From: an uncultured Flavobacteriales bacterium
GTDB lineage: Bacteria > Bacteroidota > Bacteroidia > CAIKAF01
Direction: 5' to 3'
DNA: 6,886 nucleotides
Assembly (NCBI GenBank): GCA_937925455.1
Contig: CALEWF010000049.1
Span: forward strand, 1 to 6,886
Positions 1 through 4,987 of this stretch are shown here, in pieces. How positions within the stretch are numbered: the first letter of the stretch is position 1; each line of letters opens with the position of its first letter. The notes beneath the pieces were generated by a model. That model ran no database searches. It had not been told where the DNA came from and saw nothing but the letters and a program-made list of their open reading frames with translations. The position numbers and the translations under genes were made by a program.

Positions 1-77
1 TTATGCTTGAAAAAAAAGCACGGATGGAACAGTTGAAATCAGTATCTGCGGATGAAACCGAAGAAGTAGCAGCATAG
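1..77 (+). CDS. C-terminal tail of an unidentified protein (5' end outside window)
   Basis: An open frame enters from the left edge (bases 1-2 are the end of a split codon) and closes with TAG at 75-77. The visible tail is about 24 residues, highly charged, rich in Lys/Glu and ending EEVAA, which suits a disordered C-terminus. It uses the same strand as murB, and only 4 nt separate its stop from the murB start, so the two are probably co-transcribed. An in-frame ATG at position 3 exists, but a 24-residue free-standing peptide is less likely than the end of a longer gene. I do not recognise the family from this fragment. Confidence 0.6.
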   Translation, partial: MLEKKARMEQLKSVSADETEEVAA

Positions 78-81
78 CAAG

Positions 82-1098
82 ATGGAAATCTTTTCGGAAT
101 ATTCTTTAAAGAGCCTCAATACCTTTGGATTGCCTTCTACTGCTGAGTTCTTTGCCCGGGCAACTTCTTTGGATGAGTTAAAAGAATTGCTCTTTTGGAA
201 AAAAAATAAAAATCTTTTTGTATTAGGCGGCGGCAGCAATGTTCTTTTAATGAACAAAGTACCCGGCTTAACCTTGCATAATGTTTTAAAAGGCATCGAA
301 ATAATACAAGAAGACGCAGAAGGATGGCTGATAAAAGCCTATGCTGGAGAAAATTGGCACCAGTTTGTTATGCACTGTATTGATAAAGGATATGCCGGAT
401 TAGAAAACCTCTCTTTAATTCCCGGTAATGTGGGGGCATCGCCCATACAAAACATAGGTGCCTACGGTGTTGAACTTAAAGATGTATTTCATTCGCTCGA
501 AGCCCTGCATGTGAAATCCTTAGAATCTCGGGTATTTTTGGCTCATGAATGCGAATTTGACTATCGTACCAGCATATTTAAAACCCGCGAAAAAGGCAAT
601 TACATCATTACCTCGGTTACCTTCCGCTTACTCAAACATCCCGTGTTTCATACTTCCTACGGTGCTATTGAGCAAGAAATACAAGCCATGGGAATACAAA
701 CACTTTCTATTCGAGCTATAAGTGAGGCAGTAATTCGTATTCGCCAAAGTAAATTACCTAACCCAACGCAACTGGGCAATGCCGGGAGCTTCTTTAAAAA
801 TCCCATCATTGCTGCAACGCATTTTCATTTGTTAAAAGAAAAATACCCTTCGTTACCTGGGTACCCACAACCCGATGGTCAAGTAAAAGTACCTGCTGCT
901 TGGCTCATCGAGCAGGCCGGGTGGAAAGGCAAACGCCTTGGCAACTGTGGGGTACATACGCATCAGGCATTGGTATTAGTAAACTATGGCAATGCTACTG
1001 CACATGAAATTCGGGCTCTTTCCGATGCCATCGTTCACGATGTTTTATCCAAATATAACATTACCCTGGAGCGGGAAGTAAACGTAGTGGGGGAGTAA
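82..1098 (+). CDS. murB: UDP-N-acetylenolpyruvoylglucosamine reductase (MurB, type I)
   Basis: MurB is the cytoplasmic FAD enzyme that uses NADPH to reduce UDP-GlcNAc-enolpyruvate to UDP-MurNAc, the second committed step of peptidoglycan precursor synthesis. The 338 residues match the usual length (about 340 in E. coli). Visible in order: the FAD-binding GGGSN (49-53), the long IPGNVGASPIQNIGAYG motif (113-129), DYRTS with Arg162 (counterpart of E. coli Arg159), a TSYG loop with Tyr193 (counterpart of Tyr190, diagnostic of type I MurB), GSFFKNP with the proton-donor Ser236 (Ser229 in E. coli), AAWLIEQAGWKG (272-283), and the C-terminal LEREV with Glu332 (Glu325). All key residues are present, so the enzyme should be active. 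The ATG at 82 directly precedes the conserved N-terminal region, and no in-frame upstream extension is needed. There is no obvious Shine-Dalgarno, as is common in Bacteroidota. It follows the upstream gene by 4 nt and ends in a repeat-rich gap. Confidence 0.97.
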   Translation: MEIFSEYSLKSLNTFGLPSTAEFFARATSLDELKELLFWKKNKNLFVLGGGSNVLLMNKVPGLTLHNVLKGIEIIQEDAEGWLIKAYAGENWHQFVMHCIDKGYAGLENLSLIPGNVGASPIQNIGAYGVELKDVFHSLEALHVKSLESRVFLAHECEFDYRTSIFKTREKGNYIITSVTFRLLKHPVFHTSYGAIEQEIQAMGIQTLSIRAISEAVIRIRQSKLPNPTQLGNAGSFFKNPIIAATHFHLLKEKYPSLPGYPQPDGQVKVPAAWLIEQAGWKGKRLGNCGVHTHQALVLVNYGNATAHEIRALSDAIVHDVLSKYNITLEREVNVVGE

Positions 1099-1220
1099 AT
1101 TTTTATTTAATCCATTTGTATATTAGTCCACACCACAAGCAAACCTATAAATTCATTTCGATTCCATGTTGTAGAATATAAATTTTAACTTCCAGGTTTC
1201 AATAGAATTTTTTGTAATCA

Positions 1221-1366
1221 GGCTGCTTTGTGCGGCTGTCCGTTGCAAGTCCTCGGGGCTCAGCCACACATGGCATCGGGGTAGCGGTGTCTTCGTGCCC
1301 TCAGCCCCGCTACCCCGTGCCCTGTGGGCTTCGCCCCTGCGGGCTTTCCACTTCCATCCGCAGCAG
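1221..1366. repeat. GC-rich intergenic repeat-like element with strong hairpin
   Basis: This 146-bp block is about 67% G+C and stands in clearly AT-rich surroundings with abrupt edges at both ends. Its core is an imperfect inverted repeat: arm 1272-1287 (GGCATCGGGGTAGCGG) pairs with arm 1307-1321 (CCGCTACCCCGTGCC) over 15 bp with one bulged T, around a 19-nt loop. To the right, GGGC-TTC-GCCC (1326-1336) and GCCC-CTGC-GGGC (1333-1344) are mutually exclusive small hairpins sharing one arm. I recall similar GC-rich blocks recurring in unannotated spaces of Bacteroidota genomes, but only one copy lies in this window, so the repeat status is inference. No transposase or clear target-site duplication is visible. 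Confidence 0.55.
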
Positions 1367-1386
1367 TACACCCTTAGGGGTGGATA

Positions 1387-1434
1387 ATTTGGAAATGAGT
1401 TGATTTGAAGATGAGAGGATTTGAAGATGTATTA
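1387..1434. repeat. Three tandem 16-bp units
   Basis: Three head-to-tail units have an exact 16-nt period: ATTTGGAAATGAGTTG (1387-1402), ATTTGAAGATGAGAGG (1403-1418) and ATTTGAAGATGTATTA (1419-1434). The core ATTTGAAGATG is identical in the last two and differs at two positions in the first. The period is not a multiple of three, so this is not a protein repeat. No function is apparent. It adjoins the GC-rich block and may be part of the same composite repeat. Confidence 0.6.
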
Positions 1435-1495
1435 AATGCTTTGTATTCACATTTCGTAATTGATAATTGGAGTAGAGGGTGTGTAGGTTTCAAAC

Positions 1496-1510
1496 CGCAT
1501 TGTAAATGCG
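1496..1510. repeat. Short perfect palindrome
   Basis: CGCATT (1496-1501) and AATGCG (1505-1510) form a perfect 6-bp inverted repeat around a GTA spacer. There is no U-run after it on the plus strand, so it is a poor terminator candidate. It is best read as the left component of the repeat cluster that continues to 1655. Confidence 0.45.
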
Positions 1511-1554
1511 TTTTAGGAGTTGGTCGTTGGCAGAAGATGCGTTGTAACATACAG

Positions 1555-1584
1555 ATTGCTTCCCCGCCAAAGGTGGGTAGCAAT
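1555..1584. repeat. Imperfect hairpin, ATTGCT...AGCAAT type
   Basis: ATTGCT (1555-1560) pairs with AGCAAT (1579-1584). The stem continues inward through TCCCCGCC and GGTGGGT with mismatches, leaving an AAA loop (1569-1571). The flanks read CAG before and GACGG after, the layout of a widespread intergenic repeat (GATTGCTTC ... GCAATGACG) that I recall from many bacterial genomes. Family assignment is from memory; the stem itself is visible. Confidence 0.5.
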
Positions 1585-1626
1585 GACGGTAAGATTATCA
1601 GGGTATCGGGTGTATCCACTCTACGA

Positions 1627-1648
1627 GGCGGAGAAACTCGCATCCGCC
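1627..1648. repeat. GC-rich palindrome at right end of repeat cluster
   Basis: GGCGGA (1627-1632) and TCCGCC (1643-1648) form a perfect 6-bp inverted repeat around a 10-nt loop, followed by a run of C. It marks the right end of the repeat-like stretch, after which the sequence returns to AT-rich DNA. It lies downstream of the minus-strand gene's stop and could be transcribed as its 3' end. Confidence 0.4.
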
Positions 1649-1680
1649 CCCCTCTATAACAGTTAATATATTCTATTGAC

Positions 1681-1709
1681 AAAAAAATACCTCAAAGCGG
1701 AATTTTTTT
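1681..1709. terminator. Possible bidirectional AT-rich terminator
   Basis: AAAAAAATACC (1681-1691) pairs with GGAATTTTTTT (1699-1709) over 10 bp with a single A-A mismatch and a 7-nt loop. On either strand the stem ends in a T7 run, which is the form of a weak bidirectional rho-independent terminator. It overlaps the last bases of the minus-strand gene (stop codon at 1708-1710) and would also stop transcripts arriving from murB. The G+C part of the stem is only 2 bp, so its strength is doubtful. Confidence 0.35.
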
Positions 1710-2193
1710 AATACGGTATTCCAAGCTTTTTAAATATAAAATGCATGAGCCATGCGGGCCCTATCAGAAGAAATTGCAAGTCTTTAAAAAAAGATGGTTT
1801 TTTCCCTTCAATATGATGACCGATAAACTGTCCAATCCATGCAAGCACAAACACAGTGGCAGAAAAAATTAACAAATACATCGAGCCATAGCTGTAAATA
1901 ATTTCATTTCCTAATACTACCATCAAACCGAATATGATAAATCCTAAAAATAAAGGAAATGATAAGGTTAGATAGTAAATTAAAGCAAAGAAAAGCAAGA
2001 TGGAAGCCCAACTCAAAAAAGGAATTGCCCTCATAAATTCTGGAACTGGAATAGAACGAATTAGTCCAAAAATACTAAAGAAGATAATAGGTACACAAAT
2101 CCAGTGAATGGTTTTGTTGATTTTATTTTGATGGCTTTCGCCATATTCTGAAAGGAGTTGGTCTATTTTACGAGCTGCAATTTTGAGGTTCAT
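1708..2193 (-). CDS. DUF962 / Mpo1-like small integral membrane protein
   Basis: A 161-residue protein of the DUF962 (YGL010w/Mpo1-like) family. The characterised yeast member, Mpo1, is an Fe(II)-dependent dioxygenase acting on 2-hydroxy fatty acids in alpha-oxidation; bacterial members are mostly uncharacterised, so the reaction here is unproven. The sequence shows the N-terminal YGESHQNKINKTIHW motif with His21 and His30, about four hydrophobic spans (roughly 31-48, 60-78, 79-100, 104-122), then WIGQFIGHHIEGKKPS with His126, His127 and Glu129, and a further hydrophobic stretch (141-155). The conserved histidines are the expected metal ligands. Length is normal for bacterial members. The ATG at 2191-2193 (minus strand) fits the family start. 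The gene converges on murB and diverges from the acylase operon, and appears monocistronic. Confidence 0.88.
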   Translation of the reverse strand: MNLKIAARKIDQLLSEYGESHQNKINKTIHWICVPIIFFSIFGLIRSIPVPEFMRAIPFLSWASILLFFALIYYLTLSFPLFLGFIIFGLMVVLGNEIIYSYGSMYLLIFSATVFVLAWIGQFIGHHIEGKKPSFFKDLQFLLIGPAWLMHFIFKKLGIPY

Positions 2194-2223
2194 ATATCAG
2201 TTTTTTTTTGTACATCAAATATT

Positions 2224-2254
2224 AAAAGATAAGAAAATACCATTTAAACTTCAA
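2224..2254 (-). promoter_or_regulatory. Candidate Bacteroidota-type promoter for the DUF962 gene
   Basis: Read on the minus strand, TTG (2254-2252) is followed after 20 nt by TATCTTTT (2231-2224). This matches 7 of 8 bases of a TAnnTTTG -7 element with a -33 TTG at acceptable spacing. Transcription would start near 2217, giving a leader of about 24 nt. AT-rich sequence gives such matches by chance, so this is tentative. Confidence 0.3.
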
Positions 2255-2299
2255 CCTAAATTTAATAATAATTAACTACGAATTACTCGGCACGCAGCC

Positions 2300-2307
2300 T
2301 ATTTTTG
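2300..2307 (+). promoter_or_regulatory. Candidate -7 element for the acylase operon
   Basis: TATTTTTG is an exact match to the Bacteroidota -7 consensus TAnnTTTG. It lies 32 nt before the ATG at 2340, implying a start near 2314 and a short leader. No clear TTTG -33 element lies at the expected distance upstream, so only half of the promoter is visible. The 146-bp gap 2194-2339 shows no riboswitch or strong operator palindrome. Confidence 0.27.
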
Positions 2308-2339
2308 TTCAAATCTCATTTACCCCAAATTTTTATTGT

Positions 2340-4448
2340 ATGAACCGTTTAGCCCTTACCACGTCCCTGTTGCTGTTTTGCACCTATTTATCTACTGCTC
2401 AGCAAAAATTGTTGCCTACAATTCCACCAATTAGAAAAGATTCGATTTTTATAGTCCGCGACTCTTGGGGAGTGCCTCATATTTACGCACCTACGGATGA
2501 AGAAACCATCTATGGTTTTATGTGGGCTACTTGTGAGGATGATTTTAAAACTTTACAGGAAATGTTAGCCATTACTAAAGGAATGAATGGCCGAATAAAT
2601 GGGAAAGATGGTGCAGTAACTGATTATGTGGTACAACTTCTTGATATAGAAAATACCGTAAAACAAAAATTTGATCAAACCTTTTCCGATAAATTCAAAA
2701 AAATACTTCAGGCTGCATGCGATGCGGTGAATACTTATGCTTCGCTAAATCCTAAAGAAATTATCATTAAAAAACTATTTCCGGTTACACCTTATGATAT
2801 TATTCAGGGATATGTGTTGGGCACTACATTTTTATCATCCATTAGCGAGTCGTTGACCAAAATTTTTGAAAACCGTTTGCCACCTTTAGATCCCGGTAAA
2901 CAATATGGGTCAAATGGAATTGCCGTTCATGCAAGTAAAACAAATGATGGTCAAAATTACATAGCTATCAATTCACATCAACCGCTCGAAGGGGTATTTA
3001 GTTGGTATGAAGCTCATTTGATAAGTAATGAAGGATTAAACATGTTGGGGTCATCTTTGCTCGGAGCTATTACCTTGAATCAGGGGGTTAACGAGCATTT
3101 GGCCTGGGCACATACTCTTAATTTCAACGATTTTTTTGATGTGTACAAATTAACCATGCATCCTAAAAAGAAAGATTGGTACCGGTTTGATGGTAAGTGG
3201 ATGAAGTTGGAAAAGAAAAAAACGAAATTGGCAGTAAAGCTAAAAAAATGGCTGCCGGTAATTACTGTTTCAAAGCCGGCTTATTACAGTGTATATGGAC
3301 CTACGTTGAAAACGAAATCTGGGGTGTATTCAATTCGTGGGGCAGCGTATAATAAAATCGGTGTGGCTGAACAGTGGTATCGTATGGGGAAAGCAAGAAA
3401 TTTTAGTGAATTTAAAAAAGCCCTCGAAATGCAGCAAATGCCTAACATGAATATTGTATATGCCGATAGATATGATACCATATTTTATATTTCTAACGGG
3501 CTTTACCCAAAAGGACGTAGTGAACGTTATGATTGGAAAAAACTAATACCCGGCGATACCTCTGAAACTTTGTGGAGCATGGATGATTTTTATTCCATTG
3601 ATGAATTACCGCATTATTTGAATCCTGAATGCGGCTATGTGTACAATACAAACCATACGCCGTTTTTTGCATCAAAAGAAGATTGTAGCTTAGATCCCAA
3701 AGGCTTTTGCCGCAGCATGGGTTTTCAGATGCGTCATTTTAATCGTAGTAAACGATTAAAACAATTATTGGATACAGTGCAACAGTTTCACTGGAATTTA
3801 TTTAAACGAATTAAATATGATATGGTTGTTCCAGATACGGTTATTTTTATTACCAGTGTTGAAAAATTTCTAGATATTGATACGTTGAAATATCCTGATT
3901 TAGCGGAGTCTGTAAGAATTCTACATCAATGCGAACGGGTAGGCGATACAGCTAATCCAAACGTGGCATTATGGTTATTGGCTTTTATGGATTTAATGAA
4001 CAAAGTAAAATTTGATATCGAATTTATACCTCACAGCGTGGAAACACCCATGGAAGTGTATGTAGAATGTTTGCGAAATGCTCGTAACCATTTGAAGAAA
4101 CATTTCGGTAGTTTGCAGGTACCTTTCGGTAGGGTTCAACGATTACGCAGGGCTAATAAAGATTTACCCTTGCCTGGCTTGCCGGATGTATTAGCAGCCA
4201 TGTATCCTAAAAAGCGTAAAGATGGCACGTTAGCCCCCGAATCGGGAGATTGTTATATTTTGTTGGCTAAAATTGGTAAAAAAGGAATTGAACTTGAAAG
4301 CATCAATGCTTATGGGGCTTCCAATCGGCCGGAGAGTAAACACTATACCGATCAAATGGAGTTATTTGTAAATCAAAAAACCAAACCCATGACGCTCGAT
4401 AAAGAATTTATTTGGAAGAATGCTGAAAAGATATATCATCCTAAATAA
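2340..4448 (+). CDS. Secreted penicillin-acylase-family Ntn hydrolase, divergent paralog (acylase 1)
   Basis: A 702-residue precursor of the penicillin amidase/AHL acylase family (N-terminal-nucleophile amidohydrolases, envelope enzymes that cleave acyl-amide bonds after self-processing into alpha and beta chains). A signal peptide covers 1-20, with likely cleavage STA-QQ. The alpha region opens with VRDSWGVPHIYAPTDEETIYG (39-59). The processing site is YGSNG, making Ser191 the beta-chain nucleophile; the alpha-beta linker is short. His213 in NSHQPLEG is beta23, the catalytic-His position in PvdQ and cephalosporin acylase. NEHLAWAHT (251-259) and MNIVYAD (370-376, Asn371 a likely oxyanion residue) follow, then the C-terminal YGASNRPESKHYTDQ (658-672). 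Odd: the family's HAEDR/GRLxE motifs in the alpha region read TCEDD and lack the GR, so the acyl pocket may be unusual. Roughly 40% identical by eye to the downstream acylase. First gene of a likely operon, 17 nt before the next gene. Substrate unknown. Confidence 0.93.
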   Translation: MNRLALTTSLLLFCTYLSTAQQKLLPTIPPIRKDSIFIVRDSWGVPHIYAPTDEETIYGFMWATCEDDFKTLQEMLAITKGMNGRINGKDGAVTDYVVQLLDIENTVKQKFDQTFSDKFKKILQAACDAVNTYASLNPKEIIIKKLFPVTPYDIIQGYVLGTTFLSSISESLTKIFENRLPPLDPGKQYGSNGIAVHASKTNDGQNYIAINSHQPLEGVFSWYEAHLISNEGLNMLGSSLLGAITLNQGVNEHLAWAHTLNFNDFFDVYKLTMHPKKKDWYRFDGKWMKLEKKKTKLAVKLKKWLPVITVSKPAYYSVYGPTLKTKSGVYSIRGAAYNKIGVAEQWYRMGKARNFSEFKKALEMQQMPNMNIVYADRYDTIFYISNGLYPKGRSERYDWKKLIPGDTSETLWSMDDFYSIDELPHYLNPECGYVYNTNHTPFFASKEDCSLDPKGFCRSMGFQMRHFNRSKRLKQLLDTVQQFHWNLFKRIKYDMVVPDTVIFITSVEKFLDIDTLKYPDLAESVRILHQCERVGDTANPNVALWLLAFMDLMNKVKFDIEFIPHSVETPMEVYVECLRNARNHLKKHFGSLQVPFGRVQRLRRANKDLPLPGLPDVLAAMYPKKRKDGTLAPESGDCYILLAKIGKKGIELESINAYGASNRPESKHYTDQMELFVNQKTKPMTLDKEFIWKNAEKIYHPK

Positions 4449-4465
4449 TTTAGTATCTTAGAGAG

Positions 4466-4987
4466 GTGGTACGTTATATTTTAATAATAATCATCATCAA
4501 TCACCTTGTTATAGGTATTCCAAAAGCTTATTCGCAGAATATCTCAGGCACTTCCATCATATCTCCCATACCCGTTGGTTATTTGGCAGATTACAGTGCT
4601 ATTGGAATTGGGCTTGCCGGCCATTCACGTTTTTTTGTATTAGAACGTTTGGGGGTAGGGTTTCACACGGCTTTTCATTATCATTTTGGCAGAAATGGGT
4701 TCAATGGTCATATTACCATACCCGTTCGGGGTGTTGCCGAATATTATTTTACAGACGATGGCGCCAGAGTTAGGCCATTTCTAGGAGGAGATATGGGCTT
4801 AGCAATGTCCACTTACTCTGGACCGTTTCGGTTTTATTTTCATGCTGCTGCAGGTGGGGGAGCCTTATTTGAATTAAGCGATTATGTTCAACTGGTTACT
4901 CAATTTAAATTCAGCATGATGATAGGTTCCGGAGTAGCCATGTTTTTAGAACCTTCTGTTGGTTTCAATTATAAAATAGGGTATTGA
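4466..4987 (+). CDS. Small exported protein, probable outer-membrane beta-barrel
   Basis: A 173-residue protein I cannot assign to a named family. Residues 1-23 form a signal peptide (Arg3, a hydrophobic core rich in Ile, likely cleavage AYS-QN). The mature part has alternating hydrophobic/polar, glycine- and aromatic-rich segments (about 44-54, 63-75, 81-95, 103-114, 120-133, 138-150, 158-173), including RVRPFLGGDMGLA, and ends with a C-terminal Tyr. That pattern fits a small outer-membrane beta-barrel, though a periplasmic beta-protein is not excluded. A His-rich stretch (67-82) is notable. GTG at 4466 is the only standard start before the signal peptide: an in-frame TAG lies at 4451-4453 and no in-frame ATG comes before residue 110. 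It lies 17 nt after acylase 1 and its TGA shares one base with the ATG of acylase 2, so translational coupling and a shared role with the two acylases are likely. Confidence 0.75.
   Translation: MVRYILIIIIINHLVIGIPKAYSQNISGTSIISPIPVGYLADYSAIGIGLAGHSRFFVLERLGVGFHTAFHYHFGRNGFNGHITIPVRGVAEYYFTDDGARVRPFLGGDMGLAMSTYSGPFRFYFHAAAGGGALFELSDYVQLVTQFKFSMMIGSGVAMFLEPSVGFNYKIGY

Larger units (their letters stand above)
1099..1707. other. 609-bp intergenic region between convergent genes, repeat mosaic
   Basis: No credible gene is visible between murB and the convergent membrane-protein gene. Bases 1099-1220 are plain AT-rich sequence. Bases 1221-1366 are a sharply G+C-rich block (about 67% by count). 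Bases 1387-1434 hold three 16-bp tandem units. Bases 1496-1655 carry three separate palindromes. Short open frames cross this region on both strands (for example 1153-1371 and 1374-1682 on the minus strand, 1405-1659 on the plus strand), but they have repeat-derived composition, no recognisable domain, and follow the hairpins rather than gene-like codon use. The region resembles the intergenic repeat clusters that accumulate between convergent genes. Confidence 0.7.

Noticed and set aside
39..296. Minus-strand open frame opposite the start of murB
   Set aside because: It is antisense to a well-supported gene and has no family resemblance.
1153..1371. 72-residue open frame on the minus strand over the GC-rich block
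   Set aside because: It is an Arg/Gly/Pro-rich translation of the hairpin-bearing repeat, with no recognisable domain or start context; the block is better explained as a non-coding repeat.
1221..1655. CRISPR array or tRNA/ncRNA gene in the long gap
   Set aside because: There are no evenly spaced direct repeats with unique spacers, no cloverleaf or CCA-ending tRNA, and the hairpins do not match an RNA family I know.
1374..1682. Overlapping small open frames on both strands (minus 1374-1682, plus 1405-1659)
   Set aside because: They overlap each other, cross tandem units and palindromes, and encode nothing recognisable.
3284..3675. Two minus-strand open frames inside acylase 1
   Set aside because: They are antisense shadows of a full-length conserved gene.
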